A DNA stretch of 64,000 nt from Edolisoma coerulescens (GCA_013397115.1 VWZW01006289.1:3791265-3855264); one strand, 5' to 3'. Shown: positions 48,801 to 62,779, numbered from the stretch's first letter. The notes: generated by a model from the letters alone, not told the origin. A program made the numbers and translations.

Positions 48801-51045
48801 AGTGATTTATATTCTTGGGAAACAATAATTTAAAAAAAAAAAATTATAACTTTGATACAAATGTCTGTAAAGAAAATGAAGAGGGGTGGTACCTCAGCAA
48901 TTCTGGATTTCACATGAATACCTAGCTCATGCTGTTTGCAAATTGTCAGTTATTTCATAATGACAGGCATTCTGAAGTACAGGGCAGAGATACTTTTAAA
49001 TACAACATGTACTGATCCAAGATGCGGACATCCGTTTCAAAATCCAAAATTCATATTTCTATTCTGGGCAATTCTGTTACAAAAATCCAGTTCTGAGTGC
49101 ATGGCTGCACATGACTGACATCTCATCCCCTATCTATTTGTATTGGCTAGTAATATTAAGAAAAGAAATTACTCATAACTGATGTTTTCATGACAACAGA
49201 CCTGATGTTTTTACAGGAAAGCTGACATTTGTAAAGTCTTTTGCCAAATCCCATGCCAAGTCCCACATTTCCCAGGAGGTGTGATCTGGCAGTGGTTTTG
49301 CTGGATCTATACCAAAGAGAGAATTTAACATCCTCTTGCAAATAATTTGCAAGCCAATGCTACTGGGAAGCAAGTGAGCAGTACCTATTCATCTGCTTTA
49401 ACTGGTTTAATGTATTTGATAGAGAAACATTTTATTCCATTATTCAGTCATACTGCTTCTCTCTTACACCTGTGTAGTTTACAGAAAGACTCACACTTTG
49501 TCTCAAAAATCTAGTTCAAAGAAATAGAGCAGCATTGCTATTTATTCTGCTACAGTATTTCTTCAGTTGCTCAATATCTAATAATGCTTCATGGTACTAA
49601 TATTTGGGGATTTGGCTGTCATCAGAAATGAAGTCCTTACTTTAACAGAGATAGTATATTGAGAAGGTTATAGACTTGCACTTCATTTTGTAATGTCAGA
49701 AAAATTTGCTATGTTTGATTTTTTTTCCTTTGCTCTCTTCTTTGGGGAATTAATTTCTACAACAAATGGACATTACGGTTGGATTTCAGAACTGATTCTG
49801 TGCAGTTTTCATGGACGCCTCTGGCTAGCTGAAGGCTGCCATCGTATAACTGTTGCTACCAGGCACGCTACTTGGTTGGTCTTAACTCCCATTTTCCCCC
49901 TTCCCCTCAGGAAAATTCACCGAAGTTTGTATCCCTCCTGGCTAACCCCGTAGCTGTCTTAATAACCTGAAGCCTGTCCCCAGGCTAGCTGTCTTGGTGC
50001 GATCTCATCCTCTGTCTTGCAAACCCAAAAGTAGTTAATGTGACTTCAGCAGAGGGTCAGGATTACCCGCTGTCGGCTCTCTTCAGTGTTTCCAAGCTGC
50101 TTTTGGTCCTAACAGAGGCCTCTAGCAAGAGACGTGCCTGTTCTCTACGTGCCACTTCTGACAGCTCTTCTGTGTCCACCTGGAGTGTTGCTTATCACAG
50201 GGAAAGGGGAAAGTGATCAATACAGGGTTCACATATAGTTACAGACCAAATATTTAATGCAAACCCGGCACTTCACTTAGTTTCTCTCAGCATAAATGGA
50301 GTTGTGTGGCTGTTTATGGCACAGTTGAGAAGCAATATGCTATTTAGCTCTTGTTACCACTTCTTTGAAAACCCTGGTGTATAGTCTCCATAATTTTCAG
50401 CACTTTATTATAAACTGGTAACTGAACAATTATTTGAAACTCAAATATACTGAAGGGCATGCTTTTGAGATCTGTTTCCAGTTCTTTCCATTTATTATCT
50501 TTAATTTTTGTACTTCTCTGTAAGCGCTATGGCTGTTACGATTTCTATCTATACTCTGATTTCTCCTGCTTTTTTCAAAATGTTCCAGAAAAAAACTCTT
50601 TCTTCTTGCTCGTGTCTGTAAACCCATGTTTTGTAACCCCAGTACTCTGCATATGAACTTTTAGGTATGTCTCATTTGTATTATATTTCTCAAGAGCTTC
50701 ACCTCATGTCTGCAATTTAACTTTTTTTTTTTTTATCCTTTCAGACTGTTTTGTTCTACAGCGATTGCAAAACTTAATAGTTATGTAAAACATTGTATCT
50801 AAGAAATCTGTAGTAGGGCAGAAGACAGAAGGCTGTATGGATTCAAGCTTTGGCCTCTGGGTTTTGGTAAAATCATTGCTGCCATCAGCCCCACAACTGT
50901 AAGATCGTGTGGGACCCTGTCATACCAACTTCCCTCAACTACTGGTTCCCAAAACTGATCTCTACTGGGGAGCCACAAGGTGCTTCACAAGGCAAGATAC
51001 TTGCTTGTAGTTTATTTAAAAAAAACAACAAACAAACCCACTTTA
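45874..51045. other. Non-coding unique sequence
   Basis: AT-rich, no recognised exon or repeat apart from an A12 tract at 48832-48843. The open frames at 45909-46256 (-) and 47049-47342 (-) have no recognisable domain. The stretch 49690-50230 is slightly GC-richer but holds nothing I can name. Confidence 0.55.
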
Positions 51046-51140
51046 AAACCAGGGAACAGTTAAGGTTGGAAGGGAACTTTGGAAATTGTCTGGCATAACC
51101 TCCTGCTAAGGGCATATGTAGCTTCAAAGTTAGGTCATGT
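51046..51140 (-). mobile_element. CR1 LINE 3' fragment
   Basis: AAGGTTGGAAGGGAACTTTG followed by AAATTGTCTGGCATAACCTCCTGC-like sequence is the complement of the CR1 3' region (ggttggaagggacctctggagatcatctggtccaacccccctgc). The copy is short and diverged and loses similarity after about 51140. Confidence 0.82.
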
Positions 51141-51288
51141 TACATCTCATGTTCTTCATATTTCTTGTTTATATACTGTTTATGTGTATAGTGTTTTACA
51201 TATATATATTGTTTATCATGCAGGTCTGTGTTCCAGAAAGATGTAAGAGGGCAACTGTACATTTTTAGAGTACATGCATTGACACACG

Positions 51289-51324
51289 TGGTGTATTCCT
51301 ATTCAAACTGTGGTGTATTCCTAT
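51289..51324. repeat. Direct duplication of a 14-mer, 22-bp period
   Basis: GTGGTGTATTCCTA at 51289-51302 recurs exactly at 51311-51324. Confidence 0.9.
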
Positions 51325-54300
51325 GAAACTAAAAAATATAATCTTATATATTATAAATAAATGATTGGTTTACTCAGACTGTGAGAGATGATTACAATAA
51401 TCCTGAATGTTACTTCTTTAACTAAGACTTTTCAGCTTATTTAGGCAATTTCCCTGCTAATTTCATGGCTTGAGGTCAATGTCCTTTGCCTAAAAGGATT
51501 TCCAAAATGTAGGGAGCTGCATTTAATTACTTGCATGTTATTTTTTCTTGATGCTTTCTGAGATTAATCAGTTGGTAATGATATTACTCTTCCATTCTGC
51601 TTACTAATTTTTTATTTTAACTTTTTTTTTCAGTTCCAGGTTGACCTCTGCATTGCTGCTAGAACCTGTTACTTGTGAAACTAGAACACAAGATATCTTA
51701 TTTGTTTCTGTTATTTTTCGCTTATGGAATGTGTGATCTTCCTCTGGTTTTTTGTCTTAAGGTAGAACACTTTGCTGATTTAGCTTTATTTCTCTTTCTA
51801 TCATATTTAATTATTCACTTATTTCAGTTTTAATGCCCTTTTTGCAGATGGACTGAAATTTGTGCTCTCCTGAAGTGGTCAGAGTGCTGTGTCTCTGCTA
51901 CAAACATATTTGGAGGGATTCCTAGGAAAAGATTAGAGATTCTCAGGAGTAGGAGAGAAAGAAATGGCAATGTATTTGCAGTGATTCTAGCTGAGGTATG
52001 TTTGCTTCTCTTCATGTACTTCCAGTAGGGAGAATTTCTGTTGATGTTCCAATGGAAAGAGGAAATGTTGTTCCAAGCATGCCATTCAAAGACAGATGTT
52101 TCTTCTTCAGTAAAAGGGGTCTGGTGGCCCTCTGTGACAGCGATGATATAAAAATGCTATTTACCTGATTTTTAATGAAAGCATCAAGTACTTATTTCAC
52201 ATCCACTCAAAAAGAAGAGCTGTCGTAGTTTTTCTGTCCTGTGTATTCACAAGGAAATACAACTGCATTGTTCTGAGGTCTGACTCTGCACTTTTGCCTA
52301 ATCAGAGCAATTTTCCTGCTTGTCATGCATAACATTACTACAGCTTCAAGCAATTAATTGGATAGTTCTGTACTAAGATATCCACAAACTGAAGACTTGT
52401 GGAGCATAATAGATGAGCTGTCTGCATCAGAACTGCAGCCTTAAAGATGACAACCTGCAACGTCCAGCAAAATTTCTTTCTTGAGTGGCAGTCCTTATTG
52501 CTGACATATATTTGATGTAGGCTAAGCATATCCTTTGCATGTCAGTTTACAGACCTTTAATTCTGCAGACTTTTCAAATTTGTTTTGAAATTCTCAGTAT
52601 GAGTTTTAGGATAAAGCCTCATAGACTGAGATCCTGCACAGCTCTGCTTGAAGATTACAACCTCATTATAAACCTCATTTTGTAAAAAAGTGGAGTCTGG
52701 GTATCTTTGACAAAGTTTTCTTGACTTACCATGAAATGTGCTATGCACTGACTGGCTGTCATTCTCATCTTGAAGGAGCTGATTTTGTTTAAAGCACAAT
52801 GTAATGGTTTTGGTAGGGAGAGGTAACAGATGACACATGAATAATGATGAAAAATGTGATATAAAATGATCCAAAGTGTAAGATTTAATTTCTCCAATAG
52901 CTCAGAGTTTCAATGTAAGAAGATTATAGCAAAAATTTTTGTCTAAAGATTTCTGTAGCTACTGAATAGAGAATGGTCTATCACTGTAGTGCCTGTTTAT
53001 AAATTCTTGGCCTTTGAATCATGGACAAGAAAGAAAACGTGTCAGAAAATAAGAGCAACTGAACCAAGCAAACTCAGTTGGTGTGTAAACCTCTTATTCC
53101 AAAAGTGCCAAAACCAAATGTGGGGCATACTTAACCTGGATAAAAAAATTACTAATCCAGATTATGCACAATTGTTATTATTTGAATAATCTTTTTTATT
53201 AAAACTTCTCTTTTAAAAGCCAGCTAGCCTTATTAAAACCTGATGAAAATACACGTTATGAAGATGATAAAGAAGTGTGATGACAAATTTAGAGATCAGG
53301 GAAGGCCAAAATTACGGATCTGTTTGTATGTATTACTTCTTAGTCTTTAATTAAGTTTGATTATGTGGATTAGGATTCTGTACTTCCATTATAATCAGTA
53401 GTAACTTTCTCTGTCTGCTCTTATGAGTTACATAAAAGAGGTAAAAGTGATGGAATACCTGTAACTTTCCAATGAGTATTATGAGATCTGCTTTCAGATT
53501 TAGATATCCATATATGATGGGTTCCAATCATATTTTCCCACTAACTTTTAAAAGTCATAATATAATGTATTTTTTACTGTGAACTATTTATATGATAACA
53601 GTTATAGTTTTCTTAATTAATACCGCCATCTCATAGCATCTTTTAAACTTACTAGTTATTTCAACTTCAACAGTCAAATAGCCATGAATATATTTTGGAT
53701 GCCTGTACTAGGACTTTCCCCTTTAATTCCTAGATCTGTGGAGTGTTGTACACTTGCTCAGTACTGTGGGCTTTCTGTCCACATGCTTCACATAATTGAT
53801 TCAAATCATGTTCAGGACAGACTACAGCAATTTATCGAGCAGCATGAACTTAGAGTTGTTAGCTCACTACTTTCTTCCCTTTTGTCCAGACTGGTCATGG
53901 CTGTTCCAGGATAAATGGGATTGGGTTGTGGCCAAGTAGATGCTGACAGTGTAGAAAAGAATCTAGCTGGACTGCTGAAGTCCTGCCCAGAGAACTTAGA
54001 GCTTGCCAACATCCTGCTGTAATTTCTGAGTCAGGTAATATCCTTTCCATAACAGCCATTTAGGAACAAAAAATCTTTTGAAACTCTTGATTGAGGGCAG
54101 CCATTATCACATTAAGTAAAGTTCCTCTCAGCAATTAACAAATTGACTGGTTTCAGTAGCGCCAGGGCTTTACAGTCCTGTTTTTAGGAATTATAATGGT
54201 GTTTGCTGTCATCCAGGAGGAGCAAAAATGAGAAAATGTTAAGGAAGATTGGTTTTTCTTTGTTTTGTGAATTAGACACAATATGAATTAGATTAAACAA

Positions 54301-55156
54301 CAACAAAAAGGCTTAAAACAGTAAAAACAACAAACCAAAAATAATAAATGTTAAAGGTGAAACCTGTCTTGGAATAGAATAGAGGAAAAGCTGCAAATCC
54401 TACATACACTTTTTTGTGTGGGGAAAAGATGTGGGCAACCTGATTATTTGAGAGGATTTGCTGGCATGAAGTTTAAGAGAAAAGCTAAAAAGGGAAAAAC
54501 CCCACCTTGTCAGGCTTTGGTAGTGCAATATATAAACAGCCTTTGTTGCCATTACTGTAAATGTATGTAGCTAAAATGCAGTTAATAGTAAAGACAAAGC
54601 TTTCCATGTCAGTATTAAATTGTAGAACTCGTGCTTTTTTGGGGAGGGGGTGACCTTCCCCTTGCTGCTGTCACCTAATCCTTTGCCTTCACACATTGTC
54701 ATAATCTACATTTTTCTCCTCCTGCTTTGCTCTGGCAGTATTTGTCATGTATCATTTCTTTCTGCCCTTGCTTCACAAGAACAGGATTCGCTATTTTTAT
54801 TTGTGCATGTTGTCCTCGTCCAGTCACTCTCTAGCACCCGACACTTCGCTTTTCTCCTTCCTCTTCTCCGTCCCTCTTTTGTAAAGGAATGAATTGTGTT
54901 TATACCCTAATCCTTTCAAAATGCTGTGTACCTTTCTAAACGATGGCAACCTTTTGACAAGGCAAGAAGATGAGAAATCTGGAAGCCGCATCAGGAGGAC
55001 CTGCTATGTTTGCTATGACGACAAGGGAGGAACACACTGACTTCCTTCATTTAGGTCTGAAAGCACCTCTGCTGTGTTTCTGACAGAGAGGGAGGGAAGG
55101 TGGGGACCCGAACTGCTGGTCCTCTTCTGTGCTGCCACTCAGCCCAGCCCTCATCA

Positions 55157-55205
55157 CTCTCTCTCCCTCCCTCCCCTTCCTTCCCCTATCTCTTCCTTCT
55201 GTCTT
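55157..55205. repeat. CT-rich pyrimidine tract
   Basis: About 49 bases almost purely C and T (CTCTCTCTCCCTCCCTCC onward). Such tracts can form triplex DNA; no function is inferred. Confidence 0.85.
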
Positions 55206-55422
55206 CCTAACAGCTGAAGAAAGGGTAAAATAGAGAAGGTTTTTCTGAGAATTATGCAGTTCATATCAAAATAGGAGAACTGCCCTTTCTTGACCGAAAA
55301 AGCAGAGAGACTAAGAGAAGCTAATTTGTGTCTGTGTGTCACAGGCACTGTGTTCATGGATTCCAGCCTGAATCTGTTGTTATTTTAGTCCTGAATTCAC
55401 TTTAAAGAAAAAGAAGCATTCC

Positions 55423-55436
55423 TTTTTTTTTTTTTN
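55423..55436. other. T run ending in an ambiguous base
   Basis: A run of 13 T is followed by N at 55436, the only non-ACGT base in the window. The length of the homopolymer was probably unresolved in assembly. Confidence 0.9.
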
Positions 55437-56376
55437 CTAGTAAGCTCCTCATTTACATGAACCTGTCAAGTGTTATGATGGTTAATGTTAAATAATGCCA
55501 CTTTCATTATTTTACTGTGGGTCTGCTGCACTCACTAAGAACCACTGGTATAAAACATAAGTGTTTCTGATGGTACTGTCTTAACCAGGGACACGGGAAG
55601 AAACACAGCTAAGAAGCCTGTTACAGGAACCACCAGAAGGGCAGATGCCTTGCTGTCTCTGTCACTCCCTTCTTGTGGGGCAATACTCTGACCATTTGAA
55701 CTTGCATTGCAATAATCAAAATCCTCAAAATCGTACTTTTGCCAACAGTGGTAACTATAGAAAAGAAAGCTTAAGCTGAAGTGCTCAGCTAGTCTATAGA
55801 TGTTATTGCTAAGGAGCAGGAAATCAGGTTCAAGGCTAAAGGGCAAAATCATAATCTCAAGGATTTTATTCAACCTGCAGAGTGATAAAGGGAAATTTGA
55901 ATGTCATTTTGTGATGCCAGAACTTAAATCATAAGAAAAATGGAATATATGAAATATATGTAAACCTAAATGCTGACAAATTTAGACACAGTTTTCCTAC
56001 TGTTAACAGAGACAACAAAAAAAGTCTCGTTACACTGTTTCTCTTTTTTTCCTCACTGTTCAGTCTGGAACTTCTGGTGCTGAAATACATTAAGAGGTAA
56101 CAACATATCATGTTTGTTCTGAAAAGTAATGCATATGCAGTAGGTTGCGAATTAAAAACCCTGACAGATTTCTTGTGCTGGATAAGTAATTTAATCTGTT
56201 TCATCTTACAGAAAGAGAAGATGAGACAGGAGGATGGCTGGAAAAGTATTTTTTCTCTTCTAATTTCTTTATTCACTCTAGTATGTCTACTAAACCATAA
56301 GAGAGAGACTGTCCTCATAAAATTCCAGCTCAGGTTTGAAAATCCAGGTGTCCTGAATAAGCATAAAATTTTGTGT

Positions 56377-56503
56377 GCTCCCTTCTAAAGAAAAAGTTCA
56401 AAAGACTTAGAGGTTTTGTGTAATTTGGATAAGCAACAAGATTTCATGCTTATCCAAATAGTACTAAACCTCTCAGTCTTTGAACTTTTCCTTAGAAGGG
56501 AGC
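56377..56503. repeat. Long inverted repeat (hairpin), about 58-bp arms, 11-base loop
   Basis: The left arm 56377-56435 and right arm 56447-56503 are complementary over their whole length. About 51 positions pair, with two single-base bulges and about six mismatches. The ends are clean: GCTCCCTTCTAA opens the left arm and TTAGAAGGGAGC closes the right, while ATTTGGATAAGCA pairs with TGCTTATCCAAAT next to the loop. Flanking bases do not continue the symmetry, and no TA or 8-base target duplication is evident. Transcribed, it would fold into one extended stem of microRNA or hairpin-RNA type, longer than usual animal microRNA precursors. It could also be a foldback transposon remnant or an inverted duplication. 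I do not recognise the arms as a known family. Confidence 0.93.
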
Positions 56504-59500
56504 ATTAGTTATAGAGATGGGAAGAGGGGTTCAAGGAAAGAGAAAGTATAGAAAAAAGAGAAGGGGTAACTATGTGTGTCTGTGTTTGCCTGTGTATGAA
56601 TATGGAAGTGTGTTTTTGCAGTGGTAAGGAAGAGCTACTTTGAAGGCAGCAGAAAAGAAAAAGATTGTGGAAGTATGGCATGTACAGTCCAGCATTGTGT
56701 ACAGGATTAAGCTTTTAGGTCCAGTCAAAGGAGCTGAACCTGTATTGCAGCACATGCATATTCTTGGTAAGTATCAAAGTACTTGAAAATCAATCCACAT
56801 ATAGTACAATAGACTGGGATCCAACTTCAAATTCTGCTATCGAAATAGATATGAACATTATGAAGTGATAACCTAATTTTATTCCTTGCATTGAAAACAA
56901 CAAAGTAACTGCGTTAAGATGTGCTAGTAAAATAACTGCAGCTCAGGATTGTTTGGCCTTTAACATGTTTCTCACAAATGCAGATTGTTTCAATGAAATA
57001 TGGGCTTGATGACTGTTAGTCAGAACAGAATTTATGATAAAGTTGTTATGCTCATGTTTACAGTGGCTAAAGCAATGATTTTAAGACAAGACGTAACAAG
57101 AAATAATAAAGTAATGGAGTCAAAATTACTTTAAAAAGGCAAACATATCCAAATCCCATACCAGAATGAAGTATGGCTGTTTTTCTGAGTTTTTATTACT
57201 TTGGCAGTGAAACTGGAAGGTCTAATGGAAACTGTATCTTCCATGGGCTGAATGAAAGTAATGAATGTAACTCAGAAATTTGAAACTATGATTTAACTGA
57301 ATACTCATTTAACTGACTTGAAAACTGTTTTCCCAAGTAGTTTTTGTTTAAAACTACCCCTATTAGTGCCATCCATTAGTGCCATGGGTTAGTGCCACCC
57401 ATTAAGTATTCACTGAGAATCTAATTCTGATTTCTTTTATTTGGATAACAAAGTTTTTATTGAATTCAGTGATGAGAAACTTAGGTACCTTTAATATTCA
57501 AAAGAGCTTATAACATATTTTTGAGGCTATATAAAAAGTATGCTAGGTGTTGTCAAGTCTAAATCTGTGTTAAAACAGAGAATTCTGAATTTAAAACTCA
57601 CAAATGTAAATTTAAATCTAGAGAAGCTGACAGATTCATATGACATTGTAAATTACCATCATAGGAAAAGCCCCTGGCTTCAAACTACTCTTTAAAGCAT
57701 GGACACTCTAAGTTATGTTTTTTTTGTATTGCTATGGTGAAATAATTTAACTGACTGTATTTGCACCTCTGGTGCTTACTGATTTAAAAATGTTACGGTT
57801 TATGAGTTGAAACTTGTTACTGAAATTTAAGAGTGTACTATATATACGTTAGACTAACTGTGCCATCAACTCAGTAAATTAGTCTAGGTAACATAACTTC
57901 AGTTGCCTTGAGCATTGCAGGCTCAAAGCCTGTCTGAGAAACTCAGGAAATCAATTGCAAACAACCTTTAGGATGCTGTGCCTAGGCTGGTTCTGGTGTT
58001 CATGCTGGATAGTGCAATATGCAGCGGAGTTATACACTCTTATACATGGATTTTTAAAGTAGTATCAGGTGTTTAGACACTGAAATGTTATTAGAATTCA
58101 GTAAAGTTTGGATACTTATCTGCACAAGGATTTTTTAATTATTATTTTTTAAATACCTGCAACGTAGGTGGCCATTGTTGGTCAGCCAAAGTATCGTTCT
58201 TTTTTCATTCATGACGGTGGGTTGTGGTGATTTGATAATCTGAATGACAAGAGTCAGTCAGAATATCATGTTAGCTTCATGTGAAGTGACTGGACATCAG
58301 TCTCAATACACAAATCAATTTATGTTCCAGCTTCTCAGAAAGAAGCAGGAAAAATTTTATCCTTTCTCTAGCTACATAACATTGCTACAAGAATTGCTCC
58401 ACATAATTGAATATCATGTGACATCTTGCTTTGCTCTCAAAATTTCAGCATTTTCTGAAAGTGAGAGAATTGTTATGATCAATCCCTAGTGGAATCTTGT
58501 ATTTTTACCCACCGGGTCTCTGTCACAAAATTTAAATGTTTTGTAGTGGACCGGTGATGTAAACTTGCTGTAAATTCTCTATAATTTGGAAGGTTCTCCA
58601 CCACCAAGGGTGGACTGAGGACAAGAAAGTCCTTGATCTAATCAATGGACTCAAGTCAGTTGACCAAAAGTAGGTATCTACTGAAGGGTTCTTCTTCAAT
58701 GCACTGATTTGAGGTTTAATTCATTTGGCTAAAAAAGGCCTCTCTTGTCATTGCAGACAAGCCGGAGTACCCCAACCTGCTTTCTGCTGCCATCCCACAG
58801 AGGCTTAACTTTCCCATAGGACCTGTGTCATATCTGCCTTACAAACATCCCAGATAGCCCAAACAGCTCTAGATGCCTATGTTTAGACAACTGATTTGAG
58901 ACATCTGTCTCAACTGACAGAAGCTTAGATGCTCATTCACTAAATATAGACTCCTAAATGTAAACCAACAAAAGAATCCCACCCAAAATGTCATGGCAAT
59001 GAGTGTTTAGTTCAGCTGGTAAATGGTTAATGAATGTCTGAGACAGAGAATCAACAAAGTAACTGACTTACAAAAGAAGTAGCATATTGAATTTATACAT
59101 GAAAAAATCTTCTGATGTAAATAAAAACAGTTCTTGGTAAATAAGTCAAAAATGTCAGCCCTGTTGAACTAAGTCTCAGGCATCACTGACTCAAATTCTG
59201 TACTGCTTCACAACTCACAAAATAACATCAACAAGAATCTGCAGATGCTTTATATGAGAACTTACCTTTTGGGTAATTCTTTCACTTAAAGTGCTGAAAT
59301 TTTGAGAGGAAATCAGGATGTCAATTGTTACAGGATTTGGGGTAAAATTTATTTGTGGATTTATCTGTTTCTTGAATTCCATTTTTTTCTTAATAAAAAT
59401 TGTTCTTATTTAGATGATCTCGGTAGAGGGTAAAAGTTCCTGACTAGGTGCTGTTGGTCTTGCTTCAGTTCACTTAAATTGCATAAGGTTTCAGTAAATA

Positions 59501-62500
59501 ACTGCACTTGGGAGTGAGGGGGAATCATACCAGATATTTCACCTTTTCTTCATTGTCCCTCCCAAACTATACTGGGTGAAGACAAACGTTTCAGCTGAAA
59601 CAAGTTAAGTGTGTTGCTTCACAATTTTATTTATCATACAGTTCGGTGTCATTTCTAGTTGTTATTTGTTGTTTGATGTAGTAAGAGGACCCAGGCAAAC
59701 CTGAGGCTGTTCTAGACACCATGGAATAAATGTAATTCCCTACTTAAAGAAGGCATGACCTTAGTACAGAAGATAAGACAAATAATGGCAAGAAGGATAG
59801 GGCATCCACTTGGTGGTAGTATATGAGAGTCATTCCAGCTCCTCGATATGAAAAACCTTTATTTTCTTTTGTTTTGTTTTTCAGGGATGATTAGCTGAAG
59901 AGAAAGCAGTAGAGGGAGAAAGGAGGCAGGAAGTGGAGTACGTTAGAAGAGAAGAGGGAAGGGATCTTTTATATAATTTTCCTTCAGGCTACTTGGCAGT
60001 CTTTGGTTTAGGGTTGTTTTTTTCTTCAGATTTGCACTAAAGCAAAAAGTACTTTGCAGGAGTTTGCTTGTTTCATAACAGTATCAGGGAACTTTGAACA
60101 TCTCTCTCCACCATCTTGCCATTGAATCCTCATACTTCCCTGTGGTTGTTTGTGGAAGCATCAAAGGAATGGTTGCAGCATTACTTTTACTTTTCTCCAT
60201 AGTGCTTCAGCCAGAAATCATCTAGGTTTCTTCCTATCTCGTTTTGGAAAGGAGTGTGCCACTTGGACAAAAGTTATTAGCAGTAACAGTCCAATAGTCT
60301 ATTTTACTTAGGGTATCTTTGTCTCCACCTTTTTTTTTTTTTTCTTCAAAAGCTTGAAGACCCTGAGAAGTTACAACAATTATGAGTGAAGCTTTGATCC
60401 CTGTGAGATGGAACCTCTCTGTGTTTCAGTGTTGGGCTCCCTTGTTACAAGACAGTGCTTGCATGGAAAGCTGCTCTGAGACATCTGCTGTGATACAGAT
60501 AAGGTATCAAAATAATATAGATGTAGGTATTTCCACTCAGCCAGGAATACTGTACTTCCATGGTTAATTTTCACATCTTCCAAACAAGAGTGCCACATCA
60601 AATTGCACTGTCTTATATATTCCTATAGGAGTAGCAGATCTTTGCAATACTTGTAACAATGGATAATTATTTAATTTATTTTCCCATTTTGGTGGGGATT
60701 ACAGACAACAATGTCAGTCACAATATATTCAGAAGAAAAAATCATAAGAAGGATGATAAGGTGTAAGAAGGGTAAACTTATAGTCAGATGAGGGTACCTG
60801 AGAGTTTACACGAGTCTAGTCTGCTGAGAAACAGAGGTCTACTTCTTTTTTATTAAGATGTGTTGGACACTGCCATACTTTTCTTTAACTTATATTTCAT
60901 CCATTTTTCTTTCTGGATGTGTGAGAAAACTTACAGTGACCTGATTAATAAAATAACGATGTGTTGATTTCCTATAATTGCTTGTCTTCTGTGAATGTTA
61001 CAAATCTTGCTATTTTTTATTCAGAGAAATTATGTTGTTACTGAAATTATTCAGTGTTTTGCTGAGATGAGGCTGTGTTATATGTACTGACAGAAGGCGT
61101 AGTATCTACCTGGATCACAATAATATTCAAGATGGAAGGTTATGTTCAAATGAACCTATATAACTGTCTAACTGTATTAGCATTCTCCTTCAGCCACGTG
61201 ATTGTTCTAATGAGAAATGCAAACATTATTTTAAATTGTATGTAATATATATTACAAGTTATCATTATTATCCAGATTAATGCTTGCTACTCTATTAAAT
61301 AAGCTGAACCATATTCCAGGCAAGTTAATGCTTATATATCCGATGAAATGGATTGGGTCCTTCTCCTGTTGTTCGAAGTCCAGTAGACATAGCAAGAAGC
61401 TAAACCATTTTCTGGCTTTTGCAGGTTGATAGTAGTTCCTGAAGATTTGCAAAACATAAAGAAAGGGACATCTGGTCCTTGGAGTTGCTAGTACTCAGAA
61501 AGTAATGGGAATTTCAGAAGTATAAGTGGTTGCCAAGAGATTTGCAAAGTTTTCAAGAGCTTGCAAGAGTTTACACTCTTAAGAACTGCTATTTTTTTCT
61601 TGTTCATTTGATTGTTGTTTTTAACTTTCCAATCTCCTGGCTCCCAAGTATGAAACTGATTAGTGACCTGGCCTTACAAGTTTATGCCCTTAAGACAGCA
61701 TTTTCAGTAACACTGATCTTCTAGTACTTTCTAGCAAGCCTCACTGATAGCTTTATGTTAATTTTAATGAAGTCTAAAGCCACAAATCCAAAATTCTTTG
61801 CTTCTGTATTATTTTAGATCTGAATCTCCTTGAGATTACTTTTTTTCCTTTGCTGCCATTGGCAGATGAGCTAATATCCCTTCGAAGCAAGCAAAGCACA
61901 TAATTACTCACATGAAAAGCAAGCTCTTTGGGAGAATTCTCAGCTAAACCCACCCCTTAGAGGAAAATAGGAAGGGCACTGGCAATTAGATAAGCTGCAC
62001 TTCAGACATGAACAAACACATTTATCAGATAATTACTAGATACTTTTCTATGTATTTCTGGCACCAAGATCCAAAAGCAGTGCTAAGGCAGGTAAGCTCA
62101 TCTGCTGAGAAAAGCCCTGTGGCTGCAACAGACTGCTAACTTGAGAGGGAGAAATGTCCTGTGTTGTAACTCCTTGCATGCTTCAGACACCCAGTGTTCT
62201 TTGTTGTGAGTCTTCAGCCAGTGTGACCTATTCTTCTCCCATGAACTGGAAGGCAAGAACTGTCACATCCAGAGAAAGAGCAGCCCCCTGTGAACTGTCT
62301 GCCTCTCACAGGGGAGAAACCCCACCTTAAAAAACCTGAGTGAGGTATTTTGGGCAGAGTGAGGTGAGGCAGCAGAGATGCTGAGCAAAATTATCCAGAA
62401 ATAATTTCTAGGTCCAATTTCTTCTTGGAAATGGGAACTGGGTACACTATCTACAAACAGGCTCAACACTTTTATTTTGGCAGAAGCTAGTGTATCAGCT

Positions 62501-62776
62501 AATTTACTACTGAGATGGATGGCTCCAAACAGTTTGCAGTGATCTCTGGAGGCCCACAGATTACTCTCTGGGCCTTTAGAAGCAAGTCCTGTAATGCTTT
62601 TTTAAGGAGAGAGAAGAGCTAATTTGTTCCTAATGATGGGAATGTTCGGATAGTCAGAGTAGATAATGAAAGTGATGTTGTGTACTCTTTACCAGTAATT
62701 AAGAGTATAAAACATACTGCAAAGTCCTTGCGATTTCTGTGTTCATGCAGGTACGTGGATGTACATAGAGATGTGC

Positions 62777-62779
<3 letters not shown>
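56504..62779. other. Non-coding unique sequence
   Basis: AT-rich, stop-dense. Apart from the minisatellite at 57362 and a T14 tract (60330-60343), nothing was recognised. Around 58756-58858 a CAG preceded by pyrimidines is followed by a 34-codon open stretch (GACAAGCCGGAGTACCCC onward), too little to call an exon. Confidence 0.5.
57362..57400. repeat. 13-bp minisatellite, three units
   Basis: ATTAGTGCCATCC, ATTAGTGCCATGG and GTTAGTGCCACCC lie head to tail, followed by the start of a fourth unit (ATTA). Confidence 0.95.

Larger units (their letters stand above)
51141..56376. other. Non-coding unique sequence
   Basis: No recognised exon, RNA or interspersed repeat. Holds a small duplication (51289-51324), pyrimidine tracts (50722-50734, 55157-55205), a T run with an ambiguous base (55436) and unrecognised minus-strand open frames (52557-52874, 55535-55873, 55929-56318). 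Confidence 0.55.

Noticed and set aside
55929..56318. 129-codon minus-strand open frame overlapping a plus-strand frame at 56110-56388
   Set aside because: Low-complexity, hydrophobic content with no family match; both frames are best explained as chance.
58756..58858. Pyrimidine-CAG followed by a 34-codon open stretch, exon-like
   Set aside because: No donor site at the end, the stop falls inside, and no protein family is recognised.
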